In this document: positions 24,382 to 33,036 of the stretch, piece by piece
How positions within the stretch are numbered: the first letter of the stretch is position 1
Layout of the letters: every line of letters begins with the position of its first letter
NCBI GenBank assembly: GCA_964400675.1
Contig: CAYNVO010000010.1
Coordinates: 32,241 to 96,240 of the forward strand
DNA from: 9FT-COMBO-48-23 sp964400675
GTDB lineage: Bacteria; Chloroflexota; Dehalococcoidia; GIF9; UBA5629
Length of the DNA: 64,000 nt
Reading direction: 5' to 3'
Program-made: the position numbers and the translations under genes
The notes under the pieces: model-generated
What the model was told of the DNA's origin: nothing
The model's database searches: none
Seen by the model: only the letters and a program-made list of their open reading frames with translations

Positions 24382-24654
24382 CTATTCAGAGCCCAGAAGG
24401 GTGTGTATGTACTGGGCTAGTGCCGGGTGGATGTCGCAAATATAACCATCCTTGGCATCTTCCACAGAAAAGGTTAATCTTGTTGGCCGCCTGGGCGAGT
24501 CATCGAATTTGTCGAGCCCGGTCTCATTCCAGGGTATTTCTTTCCCCAGTACATCCAGCATGCCCCGAACGTCTCGAGGCTGCTCCAGTATGACCTCAAA
24601 GCGTAGCCGCTTTGCCAATATTTCCAGCTGCTCTCTCTTGAGTTTTATTCGCAT
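24382..24654 (-). CDS. Conserved-looking small protein, 90 residues
   Basis: A short soluble protein with a basic N-terminal helix (RIKLKREQLEILAKRLRFEV) and an acidic C-terminal half (DAKDGYICDIHPALAQYIHTLLG). It has no membrane segment or recognised motif, but composition and codon pattern look coding and no better frame overlaps. It is the first gene of the core-genome side beyond tRNA-Lys. Confidence 0.6.
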   Translation of the reverse strand: MRIKLKREQLEILAKRLRFEVILEQPRDVRGMLDVLGKEIPWNETGLDKFDDSPRRPTRLTFSVEDAKDGYICDIHPALAQYIHTLLGSE

Positions 24655-24961
24655 TAGCCCACGTTTTACTCTTCAGATTGCTTGAATTTATAGACGTTTG
24701 CCTGGTGTAAGCGCCAGATATAAATCAACCCGACAGTTTAAAAAGTCTACCACATGCCTTGCCTATAATCAATAGCTGGTAGAGGAGCGGTCTTACGACC
24801 GCCCGTGGCTTTTTATAATAGTATAAATGTTCTACGAACGAACGTTGTATCAATAACCAGAGCATTATAACTTGTGCTGCTCATGGCAGGAGTCTACTTT
24901 TATCTTGATTATTCGTATAATAAGGTTGGGGGAAGACGTTTTGGTAAAAGAGAGAGCAAAC
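24655..24961. other. Non-coding stretch with a short hairpin
   Basis: About 300 bases without a gene. It contains a perfect six-pair hairpin, GCGGTC (24787-24792) with GACCGC (24797-24802), loop TTAC, without a T-run on the plus strand. Nothing else was identified. Confidence 0.4.
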
Positions 24962-25105
24962 ATGCCAAGATTGAAGGGCTTTTTCACCAATATGTCAGTG
25001 CCTATGCCGTGGCACAGAAAGCTGTATCTCTTGTTCCGCAATAATGCCATAAAGATATGGAAGAGACAAAGCTGCTGTGGGCATCATGGCGAGCCCGGGT
25101 GCTGA
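24962..25105 (+). CDS. Small cysteine-tailed protein (CCGHHGEPGC), 47 residues
   Basis: The ATG at 24962 gives PRLKGFFTNMSVPMPWHRKL and a basic helix ending in QSCCGHHGEPGC. The paired cysteines plus histidines at the C-terminus could bind a metal. Upstream AAGAGAGAGC is a weak ribosome-binding site. I believe similar short proteins with a CCG..G.PGC tail occur in Chloroflexota, but this is from memory and was not checked. Confidence 0.45.
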   Translation: MPRLKGFFTNMSVPMPWHRKLYLLFRNNAIKIWKRQSCCGHHGEPGC

Positions 25106-25237
25106 CAGGTTGCAAGATGACCTCCTGGTTCAGGAGCGTTGACAGAATAGTTGAAATAATAGTATGGTGTGGTATTGACTTTTGAGAAGCATAGCCTATA
25201 ATATTGGTTTATAGAAGACTCAGGAAAAGGAGGCAAA

Positions 25238-25456
25238 ATGGCAAACAGTGTATATAAAGTAATCACATTAGTGGGGACGAGCACCAAATCATGGGAGGAG
25301 GCGGCGACATCTGCTGTACAAATGGCTGCGAAGAGTCTGCGCGACATGCGTATCGCGGAGATCGAAATGCTGGATATGCAGATTGAAAAAGGCAAGGTTG
25401 TCAATTTCCGAGCGAAAGTAAGGGTCTCCTTTAAGTACGAAGGTAAAGAGAAATAG
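25238..25456 (+). CDS. Dodecin family flavin-binding protein
   Basis: The 72 residues match the dodecin size and pattern: SVYKVITLVGTSTKSWEEAA, an amphipathic helix, then IAEIEMLDMQIEKGKVVNFR and a final strand ending VSFKYEG. Dodecins assemble as hollow dodecamers that store or buffer riboflavin, FMN or FAD in the cytoplasm. AAGGAGG precedes the ATG. It is a single-gene unit; a tRNA-Gly on the other strand follows. Confidence 0.85.
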   Translation: MANSVYKVITLVGTSTKSWEEAATSAVQMAAKSLRDMRIAEIEMLDMQIEKGKVVNFRAKVRVSFKYEGKEK

Positions 25457-25560
25457 TCGCAACCTGGTACGGATGTCTCGATAACACACTCAAGCAAGGC
25501 GCGTAGCCAGTTTGGCTGTTTAACGTGCTCCAGGTGTTATTGTTTAGTATTAAACCTGGA

Positions 25561-25632
25561 GCGGGTGAGCAGATTCGAACTGCCGACGTCTTGCTTGGGA
25601 AGCAAGCATTCTGACCACTGAATTACACCCGC
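25561..25632 (-). tRNA. tRNA-Gly(TCC)
   Basis: On the minus strand the acceptor begins GCGGGTG, the anticodon loop is TTCCCAA (anticodon TCC) within a CTTGC/GCAAG stem, and the T arm contains GTTCGAATC. CCA is not encoded. Confidence 0.93.
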
Positions 25633-25699
25633 GCTGAGATTCATATTACCTCTGTAATAACCTGATGTCAATAAGCCAGAGATGGGCCTCAGGGAGCGG

Positions 25700-26137
25700 T
25701 TATTTTAACACCCAGTTGGGGGTTTTAATTTCTGATGTGGAACTATGGTCTGGAATGTAGGGCTTGATGTCCAGCACTGGCGTTCCGTCTATGGCATCTA
25801 GTCCGCTGACTTTTAGGACGTTATCCCGGCGTTCTATCAACTTGACGGTAGTTATACCTATGGGATTGGGGCGTGCCGGACTGCGGCTGGCAAAGACACC
25901 TACCAGTGGCAGCTTCTGATTGCCTTTGGGATGCACTTTAATTACTGAGCGCTGTGATGGCGGTAGCTTGTGCATCCAGTAGATGACGATGATGTGAGAG
26001 AATTCATCTATTCTGTACAGAGCCTCTTTCAAATTATCGTCGATTATTATCTCGGAGGTAACTGTTTCCCAGTCTTTCCTTTTAGGCTCTGTGATGTTAT
26101 TTTTGACGATGCCGATTGGCGTTAAATTTATTTCCAT
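25700..26137 (-). CDS. trmO: tRNA (t6A37) methyltransferase, TsaA/TrmO family
   Basis: The 145 residues fit the small TrmO (YaeB/VirR) beta-barrel fold: LTPIGIVKNNITEPKRKDWE at the start, the acidic strand DEFSHIIVIYWMHK, and the hallmark stretch GVFASRSPARPNPIGITTVK, with a final DIKPYIPDHS. The family uses AdoMet to methylate the threonylcarbamoyl-adenosine at position 37 of some tRNAs. It is short compared with Escherichia coli TrmO, lacking the C-terminal domain, as is common in other phyla. It stands 72 bases beyond the citrate synthase gene. Confidence 0.85.
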   Translation of the reverse strand: MEINLTPIGIVKNNITEPKRKDWETVTSEIIIDDNLKEALYRIDEFSHIIVIYWMHKLPPSQRSVIKVHPKGNQKLPLVGVFASRSPARPNPIGITTVKLIERRDNVLKVSGLDAIDGTPVLDIKPYIPDHSSTSEIKTPNWVLK

Positions 26138-26209
26138 GGCTGCATGTAGTTGGGCTGGTTAAAGCCATCTAAGTTATGAGTATATGCCTTTTATTTAGGG
26201 ATAGTGAGG

Positions 26210-27496
26210 CTAAGTTAGTGGGGTCAGCGTTAACAGTTTCCTGGCGATGTCAGGATATTTGGCGATAAAGAGTAACTCGTCCTCCACAAGTGGCTTTTGA
26301 GCGCAGACGTTGGCAAATCTTACCAGTTCCAGGACTTTTTCTGCCTCAGCAGCATCGGCGAATGCTATCTCTATTTGTTCTTCTGTCTCCTCTTCTACTT
26401 CGCCGCCTATTTTCTCCTGAATTCTTTTCATTAAATGTCTGAAGCCAGATATGCCGCCGTATTCGCCGGAACATATCTCCCTACCTGTCTCCACGGTAAC
26501 AGGTGCACCTCTGCCCAGTTCGGCGTAGTCATATAGCTCATAGTTCTGCGGGTCTTTCAAAACTCCGTCGGCATGAATGCCCGATGCGTGGGCGAAGGCA
26601 TTAGCGCCAACGCCGGGCTGGTTTATCGGTATGGGAACGCCAAAAGCATAGCTGGTGAAGTTGGCTATTTTCCACGATTTAGACGGGTCAATCGGTCTTC
26701 CCATCTGGTATTTGTCAGCAAAGCCTTTTGATTTTATTATTGCCAGTATTGTAGCTACAAGGTCGGCATTGCCAGCTCGTTCACCAATGCCGTTGACAGT
26801 TGTATTAATATAAGCGTCTTGTCCACCGTCTATGGCGCCTTTAGCTCCGGAAATGGAAGTAGCTACCGCCATACCGAGGTCACCGTGGCAGTGGATCTCG
26901 ATGGGTATGGCAACGTTTTCAGCCAGCACTTTTGCCGCCTGGTATATGGTGAATGGGTCATCATAGCCAAGCGTGTCACAGTACCTGAATCTATCGGCAC
27001 CGTGCAGCTTGGCTTGTGAGGCGAACTTTATTAAGTAGTCAAGGTCTGTTCTCGAGGCGTCTTCAGCGTTCACGCCTATAGATTCAGCACCATATGAGCG
27101 GGCGGCATCGACGGCATCTGTCATCATCTTTGTAATATCCTCTCTGGATTTCCTGCCCTGAAATTTGCCCTGAATCATCTGCTCAGAGGTCGAAATGGAA
27201 ATGTTGAGGTGTTTTATATCAGGTACCAGCTTGAAAGTCGTTTGTACATCTTCCGCTGTTGCCCTAATCCATCCGCCCAGACGTATAGGTTTTAAAACGC
27301 CCATCCGGGCTAACTCAAGGTTTGCCTTGAGATAATTTGTTTCATGTTTGGTTGTAGGGAAGCCAAACTCTGACTGAAAAACACCCATCTCATTAAGGTA
27401 GATGTTTATTATTGTTTTCTCCAGCTTGGATAAGCCGAGTTTGGCTGTCTGAACGCCATCGCGATTTGTAACATCAAGTATATAAATCTTGCCCAT
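26210..27496 (-). CDS. Re-citrate synthase / homocitrate synthase family protein
   Basis: The protein is 428 residues from the ATG at 27496, which has GGAG six bases upstream; an ATG four codons earlier lacks one. It has the DRE-TIM metallolyase layout: catalytic start YILDVTNRDGVQTAKLG, FGFPT, then EIHCHGDLGMAVATSI for the metal-binding histidines, and NTTVNGIGERAGNADL. The family joins acetyl-CoA to a 2-oxoacid. The N-terminal sequence (TNRDGVQTAKLGLSKLEKTI) resembles the Re-face citrate synthase of anaerobes such as Clostridium kluyveri and Dehalococcoides. No classical citrate synthase is in the window. The 2-oxoacid:ferredoxin oxidoreductase at 49 kb fits an anaerobic, incomplete citric acid cycle. 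Confidence 0.8.
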   Translation of the reverse strand: MGKIYILDVTNRDGVQTAKLGLSKLEKTIINIYLNEMGVFQSEFGFPTTKHETNYLKANLELARMGVLKPIRLGGWIRATAEDVQTTFKLVPDIKHLNISISTSEQMIQGKFQGRKSREDITKMMTDAVDAARSYGAESIGVNAEDASRTDLDYLIKFASQAKLHGADRFRYCDTLGYDDPFTIYQAAKVLAENVAIPIEIHCHGDLGMAVATSISGAKGAIDGGQDAYINTTVNGIGERAGNADLVATILAIIKSKGFADKYQMGRPIDPSKSWKIANFTSYAFGVPIPINQPGVGANAFAHASGIHADGVLKDPQNYELYDYAELGRGAPVTVETGREICSGEYGGISGFRHLMKRIQEKIGGEVEEETEEQIEIAFADAAEAEKVLELVRFANVCAQKPLVEDELLFIAKYPDIARKLLTLTPLT

Positions 27497-27628
27497 AATA
27501 TGCTCCATAAAGTAGTTTGTTAAACAATGTAAATAGTCGTTCTGGTTAAGAAAAGTAAAGGATGTATCTATTTCTATTAAAAAAGAGTCATATGTTGTTC
27601 AAAGTATTATATCTTATCCAGGGGGGGC

Positions 27629-27657
27629 TTGACAAAACGCAGAGAATGTGCTACTGT
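27629..27657 (+). promoter_or_regulatory. Promoter of the orphan structured RNA
   Basis: TTGACA (27629-27634) and TACTGT (27652-27657) are 17 bases apart. Transcription would begin six to eight bases later, at the base of a long-range helix. No protein gene follows on this strand. Confidence 0.75.
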
Positions 27658-27663
27658 ATCAGA

Positions 27664-27782
27664 GTCCCAAGTAATTGAGCTAACACCGGGGAGGCAGAGG
27701 CGCTGACGCAAGGTAGGCGAAGGCCGAAAAGTGTCAGAGGATGAGGAACCGGGAATGGCAAGGTTACTTGGGGCGTTTTTTA
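27664..27782 (+). ncRNA. Stand-alone structured RNA of about 115 nt, family not recognised
   Basis: The ends pair perfectly: CCCAAGTAA (27666-27674) with TTACTTGGG (27764-27772). Inside are GCTA/TGGC, CCGG/CCGG and a seven-pair helix CTGACGC/GTGTCAG, separated by purine-rich internal loops (GGAGGCAGAGG and AGGATGAGGAA). A T-run follows the closing helix, and a good promoter precedes the start. No ORF is present. It lacks the SRP signature GGAAGGAAGCAG, so it is not a standard 4.5S RNA, and it is too short for 6S or RNase P RNA. Four GGA motifs in loops could be protein sites. Its end overlaps the convergent hpt-fusion gene by three bases. Confidence 0.65.
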
Positions 27783-29231
27783 TTTCTTCTCACCCTCTTC
27801 AATCAATTTAGGATTAAGCGCGCCGATAAACGGCAGGTTTCTGTATTCTCCTTGGTAATCTAATCCATAGCCGACTACGAATTCATCAGGGATTTCAAGT
27901 CCTATGTAGTCAAGCGGGACATCAATAAGGCGGCGAACTCGCTTGTCCAGTAAAGTGCAGACGCGCAGGCTGGCCGGGTTATGCGACGCCAGGTGGTTAA
28001 GAATATAGTTTAATGTCATCCCGGTATCTACGATGTCTTCAACCATCAATACATCAAGCCCGGTTATGTTAATATCGAAATCTTTGGTTATATTTACTGC
28101 CGACTCGTTGTCAGTGCCGTAATAAGAGATTGCCATAAAGTCTACAGCAAGTGGCAAGGTGATTTGTTGCATCAAGTCTGACATGAAGCAGACGACGCCT
28201 TTCAGGATTCCAACCAGGACCAAATTTTTCCCTGTGTAGTCGCGTGAAATTCGTTTTGCCAGGGCTTTAACCCGCCGCTGAATTTGAGTGTGGCTGAATA
28301 GGACATGGTCTATACCCTCTACCTTTGTTCCGCCCAGACGCCCATAGCCGTATTTGGCCAGTAGTCTGAGGTAATCGCTCTTGTTGAGAAGCTTGATGTT
28401 TATCTCAGGGTAAAGCTCTCTGATGCGACGCAATTTGCGGTTTTTCTCTGTAATCAGACTTTGTTTTAGAGTGGTGAGCTCGATATAGAGATCCAGCTCA
28501 GGAAGATAGAAATCCGGTGTGAACATCTCTGCTACCTTGTCATTCTGCCAGGCCAGGGGGAAGGAGCGCGGTTCATAAAGCCACTCGATGCGGTAAAAAT
28601 CAAGCAGTTTGGCAAATTCTTCTTCGCTAGGATGGCCGAAGCTGGATGGTCTCAGCGAAGATGAAGGCAATTTAGGTGTCTCGGCTAGTTTTCGTCGTTT
28701 AGTTACGGTTTCTTCATGTTCTGTTTTTAATATCTGGTACAATTCAGTTTTTTCCAGGGTTACGGCAACAATATCAGTCGCAGTAGCCAGAAAGTCCTTA
28801 TCGGCTTGCGAGAATTGTCTCGGTTCGCGGGTATATGTTCTGATTTCTCCGATTACCTCTCCTTTTTGAGTGATAGGAGCTGCTAGTAATGAGCTTATCC
28901 TCTCCGTTTCAGCGGCTTCGGGGTATTGAGCTCGCTTGTCTTGTGTAACATCAAAGATAGCTAATATTTTCCCATCCAGCACTTCAGGGAGGCTCTTGCT
29001 AGCTTTCAGTGCTCCCTTTCGGAGATAAAGGTCACTAAGTCCATAGGCGGCTATGATGTCCAGGTGTTCTTTTTGAGGATTCAGAAGCATTATAGAGCAT
29101 CCGGCAGCCTTCAGTGCTTTGGCTGCACTTTTGGCTACGGTATTAAGGACATTCTTCAACGGTAGAAGCGAGTTAGCGGCTCTACCTATTTGCTTGAATG
29201 CCTGAGAGTAGCTGTGCTCGCGGTTATCCAC
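27780..29231 (-). CDS. hpt: GAF - nuclease-like - hypoxanthine phosphoribosyltransferase fusion
   Basis: This 483-residue protein has three parts. Residues about 10-165 form a GAF domain. About 195-290 contain MFTPDFYLPELDLYIELTTL, the D...E-x-x pattern of PD-(D/E)XK/Vsr-like folds, but with Thr where the catalytic Lys is expected, so probably non-catalytic. About 300-475 is a complete HPRT: LVGILKGVVCFMSDL, SYYGTDNES, and the PRPP loop VLMVEDIVDTGMTL, ending IPDEFVVGYGLDY. HPRT salvages hypoxanthine and guanine. The GAF domain suggests control by a small ligand. It lies 31 bases downstream of nrdJ, likely in one nucleotide-metabolism operon with nrdR and nrdJ. Confidence 0.85.
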   Translation of the reverse strand: MDNREHSYSQAFKQIGRAANSLLPLKNVLNTVAKSAAKALKAAGCSIMLLNPQKEHLDIIAAYGLSDLYLRKGALKASKSLPEVLDGKILAIFDVTQDKRAQYPEAAETERISSLLAAPITQKGEVIGEIRTYTREPRQFSQADKDFLATATDIVAVTLEKTELYQILKTEHEETVTKRRKLAETPKLPSSSLRPSSFGHPSEEEFAKLLDFYRIEWLYEPRSFPLAWQNDKVAEMFTPDFYLPELDLYIELTTLKQSLITEKNRKLRRIRELYPEINIKLLNKSDYLRLLAKYGYGRLGGTKVEGIDHVLFSHTQIQRRVKALAKRISRDYTGKNLVLVGILKGVVCFMSDLMQQITLPLAVDFMAISYYGTDNESAVNITKDFDINITGLDVLMVEDIVDTGMTLNYILNHLASHNPASLRVCTLLDKRVRRLIDVPLDYIGLEIPDEFVVGYGLDYQGEYRNLPFIGALNPKLIEEGEKK

Positions 29232-29262
29232 AACTGCTTCCCTTCAGAGTATATTTCCTCAC

Positions 29263-31833
29263 CTATCCGCACTTAGTATAGCCGCAGCTGGGGCAAATGT
29301 GGCAACCTTCCTGGTAAATCAGCATGTTGCCACATTCGGGGCATTGCCCCGCCCAGTTCTTAGCTACTCCGAGGTCTTTGGAGGTATCTGCATCTTTTTC
29401 TTTGGTATATTTTTCCAGGACGCTGGCGATGGCATCAGCGCAGGAGAGGATAGCACGACCTTCTTCCCAGGCAACTGATGGACAGTGGATGCCACGAAGA
29501 TGTTTGGCTACTGATCCCGGGTCGATACCTGACCTTGCGGCTAAGGATATGAGACGGCTTGTAGCTTCCAGCTGCGCCGAGGCACAGCCGCCGGCTTTTC
29601 CTAAGCTGGAAAAGACCTCACAGATTCCTTTATCATCGAAGTTTACAGTTACATATATATACCCGCATCCGGTGGTTACTCGCTCAGTAATTCCCTTGGT
29701 AACCTTAGGTCGCGGTCTTGGTGTGAGCTTGGCTTCGGCTTTCTCCTCCGCATGACTGAGGTTTAGGACCTGGCTTTCGCGGCTTCGGTCCCGGTATATG
29801 GTTATCCCTTTCAATCCCAGTTTATAGGCAAGCATGTATACTTCAGCCACATCTTGTATTGTGGCTTCGTGGGGGAGGTTGACTGTTTTGGAAACAGCAC
29901 TGTCGGTAAATTTCTGGAAAGCTGCCTGCATCCTAACATGCCATTCCGGAGTTATATCATGGGCGGTGACAAAAACATCTTTTACCCATTCAGGGATATT
30001 CTCAAAATCTCGCAGATTTTTTCCTTCAGCGAGCTGTTGCATTAGTTCTTTGGAATAGAAACCCTCATTTCTGGCTATTTCTTCAAAGTAGGGATTGATT
30101 TCTATTAGTTGCTGTCCATCAAGGATGTGGCGTGTGTAGCTGAGGGCAAAGAGGGGTTCAATGCCGCTGGAACAGCCGGCGATTATGCTTAATGTCCCGG
30201 TAGGGGCAATTGTGGTACGCGAGGCATTTCTGGGATTTAAACCGTTGTTTGTATCGTAAATACTGCCTTTGAAGGCAGGGAATAGACCCCTGTCCTCTCC
30301 GAGCCTCACCGATTCTCTGGTCGTTTCTTCGGATATGAAGCGCATGACGTTTTCCGCCACCTCTAATGCTTTATCGGAGTTGTAGGGGATGCGGAGTTTG
30401 AGCAGCATGTCAGCAAAACCCATAACGCCAAGCCCTATTTTTCTAGTGGCTCTGGTCATTTTCTCAATCTGGGGCAGCGGGAATTTGTTGACATCTATGA
30501 CATCATCGAGAAAACGGACGCCCAGTTTAACAGTCTGGCGCAGCTTAGCATAGTCAATTTCTGGTTTGTCAGTCTCGTTTTTGACTATTTTTGACAGGTT
30601 GATTGAAGCCAGGTTGCAGGACTCAAAGGGAAGTAAAGGCTGTTCGCCACAGGGATTGGTGCTTTCTATTTTCCCAAGCTTTGGGGTGGGGTTATTCTTG
30701 TTTATATTGTCGATGAAAACAATACCAGGGTCGCCGGTACGCCAGGCCGTGTCCTTGATTTTTTCGAAGACTTCCCCGGCATTGAGTTTATCGACTACCT
30801 CTTTATTATGTGGATTTATTAAATTGTAGTCTTTGTTCTTTTCTACAGCCTCCATGAACTCGTTTGTTACGGCGACTGACAGGTTGAAGTTGGTAAGAGC
30901 TTTCGGGTCTTCTTTGGCTGCGATGAAGTCGAGGATATCGGGATGGTCGATGTTAAGGATAGCCATATTGGCACCCCGGCGCATGCCACCTTGCTTGATG
31001 ACATCGGTAGCTGTATCGAAAGCTCGCATAAAAGATACTGGACCACTGGCAACACCGCCGGTGGAACCAACCCTGTCTTTTTTGGGCCTGAGACGAGAAA
31101 AGGAGAAGCCAGTGCCGCCGCCGCTTTTGTGGATTAGAGCGGTGTATTTTACAGCATCAAAAATGGACTCCATGGAATCGTCAACGGGTATAACAAAACA
31201 AGCTGATAGCTGCCCCAGTTCCCGTCCGGCATTCATCAAGGTTGGTGAATTGGGGAGGAACTCGAGAGAGGTCATGAGACGATAGAATTTCTCTTCCCAT
31301 CCGGCGGTGTCTGCCTTCTGATTGTAGTTAAGTTCAGCCGAAGCAATGTACTTGGCGACACGTCGGAACATCTCCTCTGGCGTTTCAACTATCTGTCCCT
31401 GGTTGTCCTTTTTCAGGTATCTTTTTTCCAGAACAGTGAGGGCGTTTTGCGTTAGTTCTATTCCTAATTTAGCCTTGGTCTTCATTTTGGCTGGTGGTCT
31501 CTCTGTTGATTTGGTCTTCTTGACTTCTGGTTTTACTTCAGTCCCTATCTTCGGAATGGGTGGTTCTGTCTGCTTGGTTTTCTCAGCCAGAATTTCCTTG
31601 ACTGCCACTTCTATTTGAAAGGCAGAAGGTTCTTCCATCTCCTGCTTTGGTATAAGGTGCTCCATTCCCGGCAAGACTTGCCTTGGCTCTAACCTTTGAA
31701 TTATTTGACCGGTGAGTTCCTCGAGCAATTTTCTGTCGGTTATGCCCATAGATTCAGCAGCCGCGAATGTAGCTCGAGCGATACGGTTATGGTTATCGCC
31801 TCCGGGTTGATTCTTGCCTTGACGAGCAGCCAT
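29263..31833 (-). CDS. nrdJ: Adenosylcobalamin-dependent ribonucleotide reductase (class II)
   Basis: The 856-residue protein has a long N-terminal extension, then the reductase barrel from about residue 125 (LEKRYLKKDNQGQIVETPEE): SLEFLPNSPTLMNAGRELGQ, the cysteine at LSACFVIPV, GGGTGFSFSRLRP, and NPCGEQPLLPFESCNLASIN. The C-terminus carries a TSCPD domain (GCGYIYVTVNFDDKGICEVF) and a zinc ribbon (CPECGN...CPSCGYTKCG) for re-reduction. It makes deoxyribonucleotides without oxygen, using vitamin B12. The start codon directly follows the nrdR stop codon, so the two genes are coupled. Confidence 0.96.
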   Translation of the reverse strand: MAARQGKNQPGGDNHNRIARATFAAAESMGITDRKLLEELTGQIIQRLEPRQVLPGMEHLIPKQEMEEPSAFQIEVAVKEILAEKTKQTEPPIPKIGTEVKPEVKKTKSTERPPAKMKTKAKLGIELTQNALTVLEKRYLKKDNQGQIVETPEEMFRRVAKYIASAELNYNQKADTAGWEEKFYRLMTSLEFLPNSPTLMNAGRELGQLSACFVIPVDDSMESIFDAVKYTALIHKSGGGTGFSFSRLRPKKDRVGSTGGVASGPVSFMRAFDTATDVIKQGGMRRGANMAILNIDHPDILDFIAAKEDPKALTNFNLSVAVTNEFMEAVEKNKDYNLINPHNKEVVDKLNAGEVFEKIKDTAWRTGDPGIVFIDNINKNNPTPKLGKIESTNPCGEQPLLPFESCNLASINLSKIVKNETDKPEIDYAKLRQTVKLGVRFLDDVIDVNKFPLPQIEKMTRATRKIGLGVMGFADMLLKLRIPYNSDKALEVAENVMRFISEETTRESVRLGEDRGLFPAFKGSIYDTNNGLNPRNASRTTIAPTGTLSIIAGCSSGIEPLFALSYTRHILDGQQLIEINPYFEEIARNEGFYSKELMQQLAEGKNLRDFENIPEWVKDVFVTAHDITPEWHVRMQAAFQKFTDSAVSKTVNLPHEATIQDVAEVYMLAYKLGLKGITIYRDRSRESQVLNLSHAEEKAEAKLTPRPRPKVTKGITERVTTGCGYIYVTVNFDDKGICEVFSSLGKAGGCASAQLEATSRLISLAARSGIDPGSVAKHLRGIHCPSVAWEEGRAILSCADAIASVLEKYTKEKDADTSKDLGVAKNWAGQCPECGNMLIYQEGCHICPSCGYTKCG

Positions 31834-32367
31834 TTATTTCCGCCTCCTATGTCGTTGCCCCAAGACAGTTAGCTCTTCTTGGGATAAAAGTGGCAGTTGA
31901 CCTGCCGGGGGCGCATTAGATTCCGTGTCTACCAAGATATCTACTGCCTGTTTTAATGCGGCGATGTCAGTAAATTCACGGTAGACACTAGCAAAGCGAA
32001 TGTAGGCTATATGGTCTAGTTCCTGCAGCCTTTCCATCACCATGTCGCCGATAATTGAACTGGGAACCTCGGTTTTGCCAAGGCGATAAAGTTCAGCCTC
32101 GATATTGTCTACAAGTTTATCAATGGTACCTGTTGGCAGGGGACACTTTTCGCAGGCCTTGCGGATACCAGATAGCAGCTTGTCTCTGTTGAATTCCTCG
32201 CGCCTGTCATCTTTCTTAATTACGAAAAGATTTCTGGATTGTAAATGCTCGTAGGTTGTGAAACGGGTGCCGCAATGAAGGCATTGCCGGCGGCGCCTAA
32301 TTCCGTCACCTATACCCCTGGAATCTATCACCTTCGATTCAATGTCACCGCAATAGGGACATTTCAT
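31834..32367 (-). CDS. nrdR: Transcriptional repressor NrdR
   Basis: In this 177-residue protein the ATG at 32367 is preferred over a preceding TTG and has GGGGGAG eight bases upstream. Residues 1-40 form the zinc ribbon (MKCPYCG...CLHCGTRFTTYEH) that binds DNA; residues about 48-140 form the ATP-cone (RREEFNRDKLLSGIRKACEK) that senses ATP/dATP. NrdR represses ribonucleotide reductase genes when dATP is high. Its gene sits immediately before nrdJ, giving autoregulation of the operon. The C-terminus is about 25 residues longer than in E. coli. Confidence 0.96.
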   Translation of the reverse strand: MKCPYCGDIESKVIDSRGIGDGIRRRRQCLHCGTRFTTYEHLQSRNLFVIKKDDRREEFNRDKLLSGIRKACEKCPLPTGTIDKLVDNIEAELYRLGKTEVPSSIIGDMVMERLQELDHIAYIRFASVYREFTDIAALKQAVDILVDTESNAPPAGQLPLLSQEELTVLGQRHRRRK

Positions 32368-32407
32368 CAAATACTCCCCCCTACACGATGTGGTGCGGAA
32401 TCATTCT

Positions 32408-32424
32408 ACCCCAATATATAGATG
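32408..32424. promoter_or_regulatory. Possible NrdR box
   Basis: CCCCAATATATAGATGG matches the AT-rich core of the known NrdR box (ACACWATATATWGTGT) and is about 40 bases upstream of nrdR. Only a single box is clear; NrdR usually binds pairs, so confidence is low. Confidence 0.35.
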
Positions 32425-32523
32425 GTGTCAAGCAGGTTGTAGACATAAAATGGGCAATAAAAAATCGAAAGTATGTCGATGACAAACGTTTGAACGTAAG
32501 TAAAAACCAAGTAGCTTCTAGCC

Positions 32524-32826
32524 TTATTTCTGAATTAGCGTACCAGTATCTTCGTAGAAGTACCAATAGGTTTCTGAAAAAGTATGCCCATAGCGTTCAC
32601 AGGTTTTTACCACTTGCCATTTCTTGTTACCAAGATATTGTGCAGACCAAGATGCTGTTAGTCCTGTTGGTATACATGATGGAGATTTTGCCCTAGCTAT
32701 GTATATAACCTGGTCGGCTGTATAACGTGAAACATTTTGAGGTTCAGGCTCTGGATATTGACAGACAAAGAATAGGAGACAAACGGAAAGTAATATCCCT
32801 ATTAGGATATAGATAAGCCACCTCAT
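32524..32826 (-). CDS. Membrane-anchored small protein with YT-QVI / WYFYE domain
   Basis: In this 100-residue protein the ATG at 32826 places a membrane helix at residues 3-24 (WLIYILIGILLSVCLLFFV), followed by PEPEP and an external domain: RYTADQVIYIARAKSPSC, YLGNKKWQVVKTC, YWYFYEDTGTLIQK. The same motif series occurs in the UGA-containing gene at 56750-57454. Two cysteines in the domain could form a disulfide. Function unknown. Confidence 0.65.
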   Translation of the reverse strand: MRWLIYILIGILLSVCLLFFVCQYPEPEPQNVSRYTADQVIYIARAKSPSCIPTGLTASWSAQYLGNKKWQVVKTCERYGHTFSETYWYFYEDTGTLIQK

Positions 32827-33036
32827 TATAGCCACTTCAGGTTGGTAGGGTGTAATCTGGTTTACTGTCTGTGGGGGACTCACTCTAGGAGTAAGTTAAT
32901 CCCACGAATAAAGAGGGAACCTAGAAATACCTTTAATCCTACAGCACTACTACACCCTACCAATTCTAATTATAGCACAGGTTAGAAGGTGTCAATAGCT
33001 ATTGTATGTGTATTTGATGGGTGATAGAATGGAGGC

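Noticed and set aside
27664..27782. 4.5S (SRP) RNA or cyclic-di-GMP riboswitch
   Set aside because: The SRP loop motif GGAAGGAAGCAG is absent, only a short GACGCAA resembles the riboswitch, and no gene lies downstream on the same strand.
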